Shown: positions 19,701 through 30,743, counted from the stretch's first letter. The stretch is DNA of 64,000 bases from Microbacterium sp. LWH13-1.2 (GCF_038397735.1 NZ_CP151635.1:2356001-2420000); one strand, 5' to 3'. Made by a program: numbers and translations. The notes: a model not told the origin generated them from the letters alone.

Positions 19701-22700
19701 TGATCGGATCGGCGTCGGTGGAGACCGCGACCGACGGACCGTTGTTGCGGACCTTGATGCTCCAGGTGAGCGAGCGACCCGCGGTGACCTCGGCGGTGTT
19801 CACCGACTTCGTGACGGCGAGGTCCGCCGCGCTCGAGATCGGCTGGGAGGCCGTTGCGGTGTTGTCCTTCGTGATGTCCGCCGGGCGCTCGAACGTGCGG
19901 CCGGTGACGCCGGCCGTGTTCGTCGCGGTGCCCGTGGCCGGCGCCTGGATCGACACGTCCGCCACGAGGACGATGCGGTCGGTGCCTGCCGCGGCGAGGG
20001 TGCGCGTGCGGTCTCCCACCACGAACGGGTCGGATGCGGTTCCGGCACCGGTCAGCGCGAGGGCTGTGCCGGTGGTGTCGGATGCCGTGGAGTAGTACCG
20101 CGCGGTGAATGCCCCGGTCGTGACGCCTGCCGGGAGAACGGTCTCATCCGTGACGACGAACGGTCCGCTCGCCGCATCCGGTCCCTGGTTCGTGACCGTG
20201 ATGCGCCACTGCGGCTGCGTGTATCCGGAGCGCGCGGCGTCGCCGGCGGTCCACGCGCCTTCGGCGTCTCCGCCGATCGCCGCCTTGACGACCTTCAGGT
20301 CGGCGCGCGCGATGTGCGCGTCAGCCGTGGCATCCGCTCCGACGTATGCGCCGCCCGCGTTGCGCGTGGCTCCGGTCGCGTCGGTCGCGACACCGGTCAC
20401 GGTGTTGCGGTGGTCGATTGAGAGCCCTGCGCCCGGATCGGTCACGGCACCGGGGTGCGGTGTGGCCGAGAAGGTCACGAGCAGGGTGCGCTGAGCATCC
20501 GTCGCTCCCGACGCCGTGCCGGACAGGAGCGCCTGGCCGGTCGCGGATCCGATCGTCCAGGTCACGGTCTCGCGACCGTCCTTGGCACCGATGACGGGAG
20601 CCGCGAGGTCGACCGCTGCCTGCGTGCCGACGGTCAGGCGCGGCACGACGGTCGCGTCGTACTGCCAGTTCGCCGGGAGCGTGTCGGTGAGCGTCAGCGT
20701 CTGAGCCGATCCCGTGCCCGTGTTCCGAGCCTGCAGCGTCCACGAGAAGGTCTCGCCGACGAATGCCTCGGAGCCTGCGGTGACGCGCTTGCTCAGCGCG
20801 ACCTGCGGGAAGCGCGGTGTGATGGCAGCGGCACCCGTGGTGTTGGTGGTGACGTTCGCGCCTCCACCGGGACGCGTTCCGGTGCCCGGGGTGTAGACCC
20901 AGCCGTCCGACGTGGCCGACTCGAATCGGGTGACGGCGACCTGGTTGCCCAGCGCGCCCGCGCCGAGGGCCGCGGCCTCCACGAACGTTCCCCGGTAGAC
21001 GAGGTCGAGCGTGTTCGAACCGGCGATGTTGCTCAGCGGACCGACGAGGGTCCAGGTGATCGTTCCGCCCTTGCCGGCGCGCAGCGCGTCCGCGTCCGAG
21101 AACGTCGCGCCGTCGAACACCGTCTGAGTGGTGTCGATGCGGATGCCTGCTCCCACCGTGTCGGTCACCACGACGCCGTACGCGGGCGACGTGCCCGCGC
21201 CCGTCGCGTTGGAGACGCGCACGCGGTACGTGAACGACTGGTCCGGCCCGCCCGCAGAGGCCGCACCGTAGGTGCCGTCCGCCGCGCCGGTCGTCTTGAC
21301 CGCCTTGGCGATCGTGACGTTCGGGTTCAGGATGCTGACGGTCGCGGTGTCGCTCTGCGAGGTGCGATCCGTGGTGGAGCCGTTGACCCGGCTCCATGTG
21401 AACGTGGCGTTGTTGACGAGCGAGGCAGCGGTCACCGCCTTCGTGATGCGCGCCTGATAGGTGACCGTGATGGTGCGGGTCTGGTCCCAGGCGATGATGT
21501 CGTCCTGAGTGACCTTCCACGACAGCACGCGACCGTTCAGCGTCGGCTGTCCGATCTCGGGAGCATCCGGTGCTCCGGCCCACTGAGCGGTCTCGGTGTG
21601 CGTGCCCGTCGCCACGAAGTCGACGCCTGCGGGAAGCGTGTCGGTCAGGGTCACGTCGTAGAAGTTGGTGCTCGTCGGAAGCGTGGTCTTCACGGTGTAG
21701 GTGACGATGTCGCCGACCGGGGCCGACGCCGTGCTGACCGACTTGTCGACCGAGGCATCCGGCATCCGCACGGTGGCGTTCGCCGTGGCGGTGTAGGTGC
21801 CACTGCGGTCGGACGTGTCGCTGTCGGCGCCCACCGCGAGCGGCAGGGTGCGCCCCGACAGCTCGGCGCGGTTGGTGAACTGCGATCCGCCGCCGGCCAG
21901 CGCCTCGACGGTGCCGAGGTACGTGAGGGTAGGGGCTGTACCCTCACCGCGGAGGGCGGGGATGGTCCACTCGATGAGCGTGCCGGTGCCCGATCCGCGC
22001 TGGATGGCGTCACCCGTGCCGATCGCGCACGTGTCGGCGAGGACGCGGGCGGTGCCGACCGAAGGCGCCAGGGCGCTCGGTGTGATCTCGGCCGGCACGC
22101 AGTCGAGGATCACGACGTCGTAGAGGGCCGGGCTGTTCGCCGCGTTGCTCGCCGTGAGTGTGTACGTCACCGTGCCGCTGGCGGAGACGGTCGTTGACGA
22201 TGCCTTCTTCGTCAGCGTCGGAACGGGCTCGACGAACTGCACCTCCGCGGTGGCCGTGCGCGTGAGGCGCGACGCGCCCTGCGTGTTCGGGTCGAGGAAG
22301 CTCAGGCTCGCGGTGTTCTTCATCGCTCCTGGGAGCACGTTCACGACGCCGCTGTTCGCGGCGGAGGCATCCCGGTCCTTCACCCACAGCGTGATCTGCA
22401 CGCGGAACGTCTGCGCCGTTGCGGTGCCGTTCGTGTAGGTGTCGGGGAAGGTCAGCACGCCGTGTGCCGCACCCGCGGTCTCGGTCGCGCGGAAGTCCCC
22501 CGCACCGGTGCCGATCACGAGCTGAGAGCCCGTGGGTCCGAGGTACTTCGCGCTGCCGTCGACGTACTGGTAGGTCACGCTGCCGTTCTGCAGGGCGAGT
22601 GCGCCGCCGTCGGACAGCACGGCACCCTTGACGGTGGTGTGCGCCGGGATCGTCGCCGAGTACTCGAAGGTCGCGTACTCGCCCTGGACGATCTGCGAGG

Positions 22701-25700
22701 CCGAGTTGCGTGTGCCGTCGCCGAGGTCGGTGACCCCGGCCGCCGCGTCTGCGACGGGTGCGACCTCGGTCGAGACGAGCCTCTTCGCGATCGCGACGTC
22801 GGGCAGGTGCACCTCGGCGGTGCCGACGGTGTCGACATCGGATGCCGAGACCTCCCCCTCGCCCGGGGCGCGCGTGGTCAGCTGCTGACCTCCCGCGTCG
22901 CTCTGCGGCACCACGGTCGTGATCTTCGACCCGGTGTTCTCGATGCCGTAGCTGACGATCCCGGCCGAGTTGGTGTAGCTCTGGGTCGGCTGCGCGGCAT
23001 CGCCGCCACCGGGGACGCCTGCGGGAACCGTGAGCGTGTATCCGAGCGTGAGGCCGCGGACGACCTCGGGCGCGGCATCCGTCGCGGCGGTGGAGCCGGC
23101 GATCGAGGCCCCGACCTTCCAGACCACCACGGAGCGCCCGGTGAAGGCGCTGCTGAGCGAGATGCCGTCGGGCAGAGTCTCACCGGCGTCGTAGACGGAC
23201 ACATCGAGGTCGGTCGGGGTGATCGCCGTCTCGGTGCCGCCGTCGTAGAGCGCGGAGGTGAACGATGCCACATCGGCCTTCTTCACCCCTGCGGGAAGGA
23301 CGTCCCACACGGCGTAGTCGGTGGTGCCGTTCTGCGGTGCCTGCACGTCGATGCGGTACTCGACCTCGTCGTTCTGCACGACCTGACGGGTGGGCACGCG
23401 AGAGCCGAAGTCCGCGCCGATCACCTCGTCGTTCACCGAGCGGATGCCCTTGGTCAGCGTCGAGCCCCAGTCGAGGTCGATGGTCGCCTCCCTGCGGAGG
23501 AAGGAGAGCACGCCGTCGACGTTGACCTGCTGGTACTTCGCCTGGTTCGCGGGACTGTCGACCTCGTCGCGCGATGCGGACTGGGACTGCACCTCGCCGC
23601 GCACGTAGACGGTCATGGTGCTGCCGGCGGGCACGAACCGGTCGCTGCTGGTGCCGCGGTTCCGCGCTCCGAACTCCCAGGTGAGGGACGTGCCGGTCGG
23701 CGCCGTGTTCGGGATGTACGCCGTCGGGAAGGAGCCGGTGCCGTAGGCGACCGGGTCGGTCACGTCGGTGAAGCCGGTGATGCCCTGGTAGCCGTAGAGG
23801 ATCTCCCGCACCGCGACACCCTCGGGCAGGTAGTCGGTGAGAATCGGGTTGCGCGTGTCGATGCCGTCGGCGAAGGGCACGATCAGGCGGTACCAGACGT
23901 CGTCGCCGGGAGAGAAGGGCTGGGTCGCCGCCGTCACCCAGTCTGCGTCGGTCGCGTCGTCGAACGACTGACCGCGCTCGAGCACGGTCTTGCTGAGGTC
24001 GGTGAAGTTCGACGTGATGAGAGCGGACGAGTCGTCCTTCACATAGCGGGTGCCGCCGACGCGGTCGCTGAGCGCGGGGTCGTTCGCGATCGCCGCGATC
24101 GGCTCGGTCTGAGCGGTCACCGTCACGTGGTTGAGGAAGCTGTCGCCCGAGCTCGTGCCACCGGCCGCGCCGGTGTAGTTCGGACGCTGCATCACGGAGT
24201 ACTGAGCCGTGAACGATTCGCCCGCGGCGAGGTCGTCGACCGCGAAGACGACGGTGAAGGTACCGTCGGTCGGCGTGTAGCGGATGGATGCGAGGTGCAG
24301 CTCAGGCGAGAGCACCGCGCCGCTCGCCTCGGTCGGGAAGTTGCAGGCGTCGCCGGGGACCTCGGAGTTCCACGTCTGCTGTGAGACCTCGAGGTCGCCG
24401 ATCATGAGCGAGACGCCGTCCGGCGAGCCGGGGAACGCGGGGCAGAGACCGTTCGCGATGACGTCCGTGAGCACGATCCCGCGCGCGTCGACGTACTCGC
24501 TGACGTCGACCTGCACCGAGTAGGTGGCGAGGGATCCGGTGGTGAAGGCCTTGCCGTCGTCCACGCCCTTCAGGACGCGGACGTCGACCGCCTCGATGAT
24601 CTCGTCATCGTCGTCGTGCGCGGCGCGAAGCGTGTCATCGTCGTTCAGCACCGGCCCCTGGTAGGTGCCTGCGACCGTGGCGACGTTGCGGAACGTCTGC
24701 GCGTCGGTGGGTTCGGCGGTCCCGCCGTGGCGCGTGGAGGCGCCGGTGTTGTTGTCGAGGTTCGCGGCCTGCGCACCACCGGCAGGAGACGGCGCCGTGC
24801 CCTCGGGCCACAGCGCGTTCGCGAACAGCGGGACGGCGGCGTGATACCGGATCTGCGTCCTCGCGCCCGCGGAGAGATCGCCGAGAGACCAGGTGATCTT
24901 CGTGTAGACGCCCGCACTGGGAAGACCGCGGGCTGCGGCTTCGGATGCGGAGAACGACACGGTGTCGACGATCTCGCCGGCCGTCACGCCGCCGGTGAGA
25001 AGACCGGAACCGTCATACTCGACGTCGGCGGAGTTGTCTCCGGTCGCGAGGCCCAGGTACTCGAGCCCTGCGGGCAGGTAGTCGGTGACGGTGACACCCG
25101 TCGTCGCACCTCTGGTCGTGTTCTCGACGTCGAGCGTGTAGGTCGTGATGTTGCTGTGCGCGCCGCGCAGAAGCTCGGTCTCGGCACTCGGCTCGGTCTT
25201 GACGATGCGCAGCGCGCGCACCGGAACGTCATCGGTCGCAAGGGCGGCTCCCGACGTGTGCGCGGTGGTGCGCGAGACACTGGTCGACCCGTCGAAGGTG
25301 GGGATACGCGCCGGATCGTTGCTCGTATAGGCGCGGATCGAGAAGCCGACCTCACCGCCGACGGGGTACTCGTCGCCGTTCGGGGCGATCGTGACCCGCG
25401 AAGAGACCGTGCCACCCTGCGGGAGGTCGTTGACGTTGGACCACACCCAGACCTGCTGGCCGGCGGGGACAGCGCACAGAAGCGACTGGCCCGGCGCGCT
25501 CACGAGGCCGAGCGACTCGCACGAGGCGTCGGTTGCGGTGCGCGAGCGGTTCGGCAGGACGTCCCCTTCCGCGTACACCGTCGGCGCTCCGAAGCTGCCG
25601 CCCGAGACCAGGGTGACCGACGCGGGAACCGCTGCGACGAGGCTCAGGTTGAACTGCGCTCCCCCGCCGCTGTTGGTGACGTCGACGTCGAATCCGACGT

Positions 25701-25902
25701 TCTCCCCGGCGAGGACGAAGTCCTTTCCGGCAGAGGCCGGATCGACGTTCTGCGCCGAGATCGTGGGCGCCCACAGAGCGGCGGATGCCGTCTGCGCCGT
25801 GACCCCGAGGGCGAGCGCCCCGGCGATCAGAGAGACGACGGCGGTGATCGCCGTCAGTCTCCGGGCGCGCTGAATGTTCTTTCGACGCAGGGTCGAACGC
25901 AT
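16786..25902 (-). CDS. Giant secreted DUF11-repeat surface protein with LATTG sorting signal
   Basis: 3038 residues from ATG at 25902, preceded by AAGGGGAG. In-frame codons upstream would break the signal peptide. Residues 1-42 are a Sec signal (basic start, long hydrophobic core, cleavage after ASA). The body holds about 15 repeats of the DUF11/conserved-repeat type, each with a VTDxLPAG-like motif (for example TDYLPAGLEY, TDTLPAGVDF, ADRLPAGMTY, TDALPAGLEF). Such Ig-like domains often carry isopeptide bonds and form rigid stalks. The end is LATTG (3000-3004), a hydrophobic helix and YRRRR. LAXTG is the site of class E sortases. It is probably a wall-anchored adhesin or S-layer-like fibre. 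No sortase gene lies nearby. Confidence 0.9.
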   Translation of the reverse strand: MRSTLRRKNIQRARRLTAITAVVSLIAGALALGVTAQTASAALWAPTISAQNVDPASAGKDFVLAGENVGFDVDVTNSGGGAQFNLSLVAAVPASVTLVSGGSFGAPTVYAEGDVLPNRSRTATDASCESLGLVSAPGQSLLCAVPAGQQVWVWSNVNDLPQGGTVSSRVTIAPNGDEYPVGGEVGFSIRAYTSNDPARIPTFDGSTSVSRTTAHTSGAALATDDVPVRALRIVKTEPSAETELLRGAHSNITTYTLDVENTTRGATTGVTVTDYLPAGLEYLGLATGDNSADVEYDGSGLLTGGVTAGEIVDTVSFSASEAAARGLPSAGVYTKITWSLGDLSAGARTQIRYHAAVPLFANALWPEGTAPSPAGGAQAANLDNNTGASTRHGGTAEPTDAQTFRNVATVAGTYQGPVLNDDDTLRAAHDDDDEIIEAVDVRVLKGVDDGKAFTTGSLATYSVQVDVSEYVDARGIVLTDVIANGLCPAFPGSPDGVSLMIGDLEVSQQTWNSEVPGDACNFPTEASGAVLSPELHLASIRYTPTDGTFTVVFAVDDLAAGESFTAQYSVMQRPNYTGAAGGTSSGDSFLNHVTVTAQTEPIAAIANDPALSDRVGGTRYVKDDSSALITSNFTDLSKTVLERGQSFDDATDADWVTAATQPFSPGDDVWYRLIVPFADGIDTRNPILTDYLPEGVAVREILYGYQGITGFTDVTDPVAYGTGSFPTAYIPNTAPTGTSLTWEFGARNRGTSSDRFVPAGSTMTVYVRGEVQSQSASRDEVDSPANQAKYQQVNVDGVLSFLRREATIDLDWGSTLTKGIRSVNDEVIGADFGSRVPTRQVVQNDEVEYRIDVQAPQNGTTDYAVWDVLPAGVKKADVASFTSALYDGGTETAITPTDLDVSVYDAGETLPDGISLSSAFTGRSVVVWKVGASIAGSTAATDAAPEVVRGLTLGYTLTVPAGVPGGGDAAQPTQSYTNSAGIVSYGIENTGSKITTVVPQSDAGGQQLTTRAPGEGEVSASDVDTVGTAEVHLPDVAIAKRLVSTEVAPVADAAAGVTDLGDGTRNSASQIVQGEYATFEYSATIPAHTTVKGAVLSDGGALALQNGSVTYQYVDGSAKYLGPTGSQLVIGTGAGDFRATETAGAAHGVLTFPDTYTNGTATAQTFRVQITLWVKDRDASAANSGVVNVLPGAMKNTASLSFLDPNTQGASRLTRTATAEVQFVEPVPTLTKKASSTTVSASGTVTYTLTASNAANSPALYDVVILDCVPAEITPSALAPSVGTARVLADTCAIGTGDAIQRGSGTGTLIEWTIPALRGEGTAPTLTYLGTVEALAGGGSQFTNRAELSGRTLPLAVGADSDTSDRSGTYTATANATVRMPDASVDKSVSTASAPVGDIVTYTVKTTLPTSTNFYDVTLTDTLPAGVDFVATGTHTETAQWAGAPDAPEIGQPTLNGRVLSWKVTQDDIIAWDQTRTITVTYQARITKAVTAASLVNNATFTWSRVNGSTTDRTSQSDTATVSILNPNVTIAKAVKTTGAADGTYGAASAGGPDQSFTYRVRVSNATGAGTSPAYGVVVTDTVGAGIRIDTTQTVFDGATFSDADALRAGKGGTITWTLVGPLSNIAGSNTLDLVYRGTFVEAAALGAGALGNQVAVTRFESATSDGWVYTPGTGTRPGGGANVTTNTTGAAAITPRFPQVALSKRVTAGSEAFVGETFSWTLQARNTGTGSAQTLTLTDTLPANWQYDATVVPRLTVGTQAAVDLAAPVIGAKDGRETVTWTIGSATGQALLSGTASGATDAQRTLLVTFSATPHPGAVTDPGAGLSIDHRNTVTGVATDATGATRNAGGAYVGADATADAHIARADLKVVKAAIGGDAEGAWTAGDAARSGYTQPQWRITVTNQGPDAASGPFVVTDETVLPAGVTTGAFTARYYSTASDTTGTALALTGAGTASDPFVVGDRTRTLAAAGTDRIVLVADVSIQAPATGTATNTAGVTGRTFERPADITKDNTATASQPISSAADLAVTKSVNTAEVTAGRSLTWSIKVRNNGPSVAVSTDADPITVTDTIPAGIGDVRDPSAGLTAWTVTASDGWPAAAGDTITWTFVGEQMPVGPAQDLSLTGTVDSSWTGGAIRNAASVAPGATTDPVPGNNTGEVTVTPGDDTTLAVTKTRVILDDGTWKDASQLGAALPDVVAGETVSYRVVVTNNGPADARDVRIVDEVPSMLSYSQVQDENGTWTRTAGPAANDTFAVAGTVPAASGTNTRSFIVTYAVDSALAPGSEVENWVQAEATNSTNTPRDGDTTASDRVADLSIVKAALDADGAPVGADAPEVTAGTQTRFLLTVTNDGPSISSAPIDIADRLPAGMTYVSSTIDVAGSGPVAADATVTDDGRSIAWSALAEGETLASGATVVIEVTAAVAADVRPQRLVNAADVTGPEDFDPTNNHSEAAVEIVTLAELSITKTVADGPWIAGTEVEYTLTVRNDGPSVADAFVTDVLPEGLSAISIAGEGWTCDDVSESCFQAGHPLGDSTITVVALVASNVPTGTALTNTATLSWSDSRSDSPHEDTDTAVIDVTTDADLQLIKTAIDSEGAQVSSAVAGESIRYRVEVANLGASDAVGPVTVVDRLPAGMSFTALAGDAAAAWTAAVDEADPQSVTFTLAPGDAGLVEGAATPAIEFDALIDPTVVHGSTLTNTATVSSGTPDSNPGNDIDTAAVTVDREVDLAIAKTHDADAVRIGDLLPFTLEVRNSGPSEATGVVVTDLVPAGLEVTTVVGDEVGGDWTIDAIAPVDAEDPLAGTLVTARYALPLAPGETAAPLVVTTRVLVSAYSEVVNVADVTATEITDEHPDRTPDDNRASDVVTVPGLAALVVTKTAVGGFQVGKVGVYEIVVRNDGPTADLGPVTITDALPAGLEFDSSPDQGVRVDGRVVTWTLEDGLALDEEITLTLRVRIGEQAYPSVTNAVVVDSPTEQTDEAQLVDDATADVKAADPLATTGAETAWSLIAMALLMLVSGGLFLAYRRRRVAVAAE

Positions 25903-26143
25903 GCTGAAACTCCCCTTAACCCTGCACGCCACTCCCCGGTGTGCAGGCACTCCCCTATCCGCATGCGCCGCTGGACGCGCTCAGGAGGGCGTGGGGCCTC
26001 TCCGAGCTTCAGCGGTGTCGTGACCGACCTTGACCTCGGGCACGGGCGTGCGTACTGCGCGGAACGCAGCACTCACAACGATATATGACACTTCGCGTTA
26101 TATTCAAGGACATAAACACCGGAGAGTCGTGGGGGACGACAAA
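25903..26143 (-). promoter_or_regulatory. Upstream region of the giant gene
   Basis: A markedly AT-rich patch lies at about 26080-26120, unlike its surroundings. On the minus strand it holds TTGAAT, 16 bp, TATATC, a plausible promoter that would give a leader of about 180 nt. No ORF is supported. Confidence 0.4.
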
Positions 26144-26171
26144 AGGGGCCGGACCCGAAGGTCCGACCCCT
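26144..26171 (-). terminator. Rho-independent terminator of tuf
   Basis: The 12-nt arms (26144-26155, 26160-26171) have a 4-nt loop and one non-canonical pair that is U-G only on the minus strand. They are followed on the minus strand by TTTTGTCG. The hairpin begins 20 bp after the tuf stop. Confidence 0.9.
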
Positions 26172-26190
26172 GTTGTCAGGAAGCAGATGC

Positions 26191-27381
<1,191 letters not shown>

Positions 27382-27491
27382 TTGGTCCTCCTCAGGACGT
27401 CGTGTAGAGGTCACCGGGCACTGGATTGCGACCGGATCTCTACGGGTTAGGTTCTCAGTTTAGTAGAGAGGGAATGTGAAGTTGTAGGAGA

Positions 27492-27523
27492 CCTGGGAGC
27501 CGGGCCGGAACCCGGCTCCCAGG
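27492..27523 (-). terminator. Hairpin between fusA and tuf
   Basis: A perfect 13-bp stem (arm CCTGGGAGCCGGG, 6-nt loop) begins 7 bp after the fusA stop. The following minus-strand run TCTCCTACAACTTC is not a strong U tract, so fusA and tuf may be partly uncoupled rather than fully separated. Confidence 0.7.
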
Positions 27524-27529
27524 AAGTTG

Positions 27530-29647
27530 TTACTCGCCGCCCTGGTGCTTCTGGACGATCTCGTCCGCCACAGCGCGGGGAACCTCAGCGTAGCTGTTGA
27601 ACTCCATCGAGTAGACGGCGCGACCCGAGGTCTTCGAGCGCAGGTCGCCGATGTATCCGAACATCTCGGACAGCGGGACGTGTGCACGGACGACCTTGAC
27701 GCCTGCGGCGTCCTCCATCGACTGGATCTGGCCGCGACGCGAGTTCAGGTCACCGATGACGTCGCCCATGTACTCCTCGGGAGTACGCACCTCGACCGCC
27801 ATGAGCGGCTCGAGGAGTGCCGGGCTCGCCCGACGAAGGGCTTCCTTCATACCCATCGATCCTGCGATCTTGAACGCCATCTCCGAGGAGTCGACGTCGT
27901 GGGCCGCACCATCGACGATCGTCGCCTTGACGCCGACGATCGGGTAGCCGGCGAGCACGCCGACGTTCATCGCGTCCTGGAAGCCGGCATCGATCGAGCC
28001 GATGTACTCACGCGGGATGCGACCACCGGTGACCGCGTTGACGAACTCGTACGTCTTCTCGTCGTCGAGGTCGAGCGGCTCGATGTTGAACTGGATCTTC
28101 GCGAACTGACCCGATCCACCCGTCTGCTTCTTGTGCGTGTAGTCGTACTTCTCGACGCCCTTGCGGATCGTCTCGCGGTACGCCACCTGGGGCTTGCCGA
28201 CGTTCGCCTCGACGTTGAACTCGCGCTTCATGCGGTCCACGAGGATGTCGAGGTGCAGCTCGCCCATGCCCTTGATGGTCGTCTGACCGGTCTCGGGGTT
28301 GAGCTCCGTGCGGAAGGTCGGGTCCTCCTCGGCGAGCTTCTGGATGGCGACACCCAGCTTCTCCTGGTCGGCCTTGGTCTTTGGCTCGATCGCGACCTCG
28401 ATGACGGGCTCGGGGAACGTCATCGACTCGAGGACGACCGGCGAGGCCGGGTCGGTCAGGGTGTCACCGGTGGTGGTGTCCTTCAGACCGATGACCGCGT
28501 AGATGTTGCCCGCGGTGACCGAGGGAACAGGGATCTCCTTGTTTGCGTGCATCTGGAAGATCTTCCCGATGCGCTCCTTCTTGCCCTTGGTCGAGTTGAC
28601 GACCGCGGCGCCGGAGTCGAGCTGACCCGAGTAGACGCGCACGTAGGTGAGGCGACCGAAGAACGGGTGCACTGCGACCTTGAAGGCGAGAGCCGCGAAC
28701 GGGTCCTTGGCGTCGGGGTGACGCTCGATGATCGTGTCGTAGTCCTTGGGGTCGTGCGCCTCGATCGAGCCCACGTCGAGCGGGTTCGGGAGGTAGTCGA
28801 CGACTGCGTCGAGCATCGGCTGGACGCCACGGTTCTTGAACGCGGAACCGCAGAGGACCGGGTAGATCTCGGAAGCCACGGTGAGCTTGCGGATCGCGCC
28901 CTTGATCTCGGCGACGGTCAGCTCTTCGCCACCGAAGAACTTCTCGAGCAGAGCGTCGTCGGTCTCGGCGACGGTCTCGAGGAGCTGCTGACGGTACTCG
29001 TCCGCCTTCTCCTTGAGGTCGGCCGGGATCTCCTGGATCTCGTAGGAGGCGCCCATGGTGACGTCACCCTTGGAGTCACCCGCCCAGACGAGCGCACGCA
29101 TCTCGACGAGGTCGATGACGCCGATGAAGTCGTTCTCCGCACCGATGGGCAGCTGGATGACCAGCGGCTTGGCGCCGAGGCGGTTGATGATGGTGTCGAC
29201 GGTGAAGTAGAAGTCCGCGCCGAGCTTGTCCATCTTGTTGACGAAGCAGATGCGGGGGACGTTGTACTTGTCGGCCTGACGCCACACGGTCTCGGACTGG
29301 GGCTCGACGCCCTCCTTGCCGTCGAACACGGCGACGGCACCGTCGAGGACGCGGAGCGAACGCTCCACCTCGACCGTGAAGTCCACGTGACCGGGGGTGT
29401 CGATGATGTTGATCTGGTTCTTGTTCCAGTAGCAGGTCACGGCGGCAGACGTGATCGTGATGCCGCGCTCCTTCTCCTGCTCCATCCAGTCGGTGGTCGA
29501 TGCACCGTCGTGGGTCTCGCCGAGCTTGTGGTTGACGCCCGTGTAGAACAGGATGCGCTCGGTCGTGGTGGTCTTGCCAGCATCGATGTGAGCCATGATG
29601 CCGATGTTCCGAACCTTGCTCAGGTCGGTGAGCACGTCTTGTGCCAC
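27530..29647 (-). CDS. fusA: Elongation factor G
   Basis: 705 residues, GTG start read [35 protein letters not shown] drives translocation and, with RRF, ribosome recycling. The P-loop [17 protein letters not shown] and NKMDKLGAD mark the GTPase domain. Domain IV has the [13 protein letters not shown] region, and the C-terminus has the [24 protein letters not shown] signature. The usual length and order after rpsG point to the housekeeping copy. Confidence 0.98.
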   Translation of the reverse strand: MAQDVLTDLSKVRNIGIMAHIDAGKTTTTERILFYTGVNHKLGETHDGASTTDWMEQEKERGITITSAAVTCYWNKNQINIIDTPGHVDFTVEVERSLRVLDGAVAVFDGKEGVEPQSETVWRQADKYNVPRICFVNKMDKLGADFYFTVDTIINRLGAKPLVIQLPIGAENDFIGVIDLVEMRALVWAGDSKGDVTMGASYEIQEIPADLKEKADEYRQQLLETVAETDDALLEKFFGGEELTVAEIKGAIRKLTVASEIYPVLCGSAFKNRGVQPMLDAVVDYLPNPLDVGSIEAHDPKDYDTIIERHPDAKDPFAALAFKVAVHPFFGRLTYVRVYSGQLDSGAAVVNSTKGKKERIGKIFQMHANKEIPVPSVTAGNIYAVIGLKDTTTGDTLTDPASPVVLESMTFPEPVIEVAIEPKTKADQEKLGVAIQKLAEEDPTFRTELNPETGQTTIKGMGELHLDILVDRMKREFNVEANVGKPQVAYRETIRKGVEKYDYTHKKQTGGSGQFAKIQFNIEPLDLDDEKTYEFVNAVTGGRIPREYIGSIDAGFQDAMNVGVLAGYPIVGVKATIVDGAAHDVDSSEMAFKIAGSMGMKEALRRASPALLEPLMAVEVRTPEEYMGDVIGDLNSRRGQIQSMEDAAGVKVVRAHVPLSEMFGYIGDLRSKTSGRAVYSMEFNSYAEVPRAVADEIVQKHQGGE

Positions 29648-29693
29648 AGGAGTGTCCTTATCTTTCGTGCAGTCGTACTGCGAAGAGGGGGGT

Positions 29694-29724
29694 GCCCGCC
29701 CCCGACGTGTGGTCGGGGGCGGGC
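29694..29724 (-). other. Hairpin between rpsG and fusA
   Basis: A perfect 13-bp stem pairs 29694-29706 with 29712-29724 (arm GCCCGCCCCCGAC, loop GTGTG), 8 bp after the rpsG stop. The C-rich run after it lacks a U tract. It may be a processing, pausing or partial termination site. Confidence 0.6.
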
Positions 29725-29732
29725 GAAGCTGT

Positions 29733-30203
29733 TTACCAGCGGTAGTGAGCGAACGCGCGGTTCGACTCGGCCATCTTGTGCGTGTCCTCGCGGCGCTTGA
29801 CCGCTGCGCCGAGACCGTTCGACGCGTCGAGGATCTCGTTCTGGAGACGCTCGGTCATCGTCTTCTCACGACGACCCTTGGCGTAGCTGACGAGCCAGCG
29901 CAGCGCGAGGGTGTTCGCGCGGTGCGGCTTGACCTCGACCGGAACCTGGTAGGTCGAGCCACCGACGCGGCGGCTCTTGACCTCGAGAGTCGGGCGCACG
30001 TTGTCGAGCGCCTTCTTCAGAGTGGCGACGGCGTCCTGGCCGTTCTTCGCCTCGACGCCCTTGAGGGCGTTGTAGACGATCGACTCGGCGAGCGACTTCT
30101 TGCCGTCGACCAGGATCTTGTTGACCAGCTGGCTGACGATCGGAGCGCCGTATACCGGGTCGTTGACGACGGGACGCTTGGGGGCGGGACCCTTACGAGG
30201 CAT
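29733..30203 (-). CDS. rpsG: 30S ribosomal protein S7
   Basis: 156 residues. S7 nucleates assembly of the 30S head and lies at the E site. [12 protein letters not shown], the [22 protein letters not shown] helix and [13 protein letters not shown] are typical. It is 5 bp after rpsL. Confidence 0.98.
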   Translation of the reverse strand: MPRKGPAPKRPVVNDPVYGAPIVSQLVNKILVDGKKSLAESIVYNALKGVEAKNGQDAVATLKKALDNVRPTLEVKSRRVGGSTYQVPVEVKPHRANTLALRWLVSYAKGRREKTMTERLQNEILDASNGLGAAVKRREDTHKMAESNRAFAHYRW

Positions 30204-30208
30204 TGGAC

Positions 30209-30577
30209 TCAGCCCTTCTTCGCGCCGTAGCGGCTGCGAGCCTGCTTACGGTTCTTGACGGCCTGGGTGTCCAGGGCGCCACGGACGATCTTGTAACGAA
30301 CACCGGGGAGGTCCTTGACACGACCACCACGGACGAGCACGAGCGAGTGCTCCTGAAGGTTGTGACCCTCGCCCGGGATGTACGCGGTGACCTCGGTGCC
30401 GTTGCGGAGCTTCACACGAGCGACCTTGCGCATCGCCGAGTTCGGCTTCTTCGGGGTGGTGGTGTAGACGCGGGTGCAGACCCCGGCCTGCTGCGGGTTC
30501 GACTTGAGTGCGGGCGCCTTGGTCTTCGAGACCTTGGGCGAGCGACCCTTGCGAACCAACTGCTGAATGGTTGGCAC
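30209..30577 (-). CDS. rpsL: 30S ribosomal protein S12
   Basis: 122 residues. S12 is at the decoding centre. Both lysines whose change commonly gives streptomycin resistance are wild type (second Lys in TPKKPNSA, Lys in GRVKDLPG). It heads the str operon behind a strong promoter with a leader of about 165 nt. Confidence 0.98.
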   Translation of the reverse strand: MPTIQQLVRKGRSPKVSKTKAPALKSNPQQAGVCTRVYTTTPKKPNSAMRKVARVKLRNGTEVTAYIPGEGHNLQEHSLVLVRGGRVKDLPGVRYKIVRGALDTQAVKNRKQARSRYGAKKG

Positions 30578-30743
30578 GTTCTCTCCTCATAATGCTGCAC
30601 GGTGACAGCGTGATGGGTTTCACATCATGACCCACCGGCACGCCGGAACCGGCGAACTTTTGTGGTGGTGGGTATGCCGTGGGGGCGGACCGGCATGGTG
30701 CCGACGCCCAGCGCGCACGTCGAGACGTGCACACACCTGATCA

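Noticed and set aside
16675..20421. 1248-residue plus-strand reading frame antisense to the giant gene
   Set aside because: It is a GC-driven shadow: Arg/Gly/His-rich composition, no start signal, and fully inside a gene with a clear signal peptide, repeats and sorting signal.
27527..29800. 757-residue plus-strand frame antisense to fusA
   Set aside because: EF-G is unambiguous on the minus strand. The antisense frame mirrors its codon bias.
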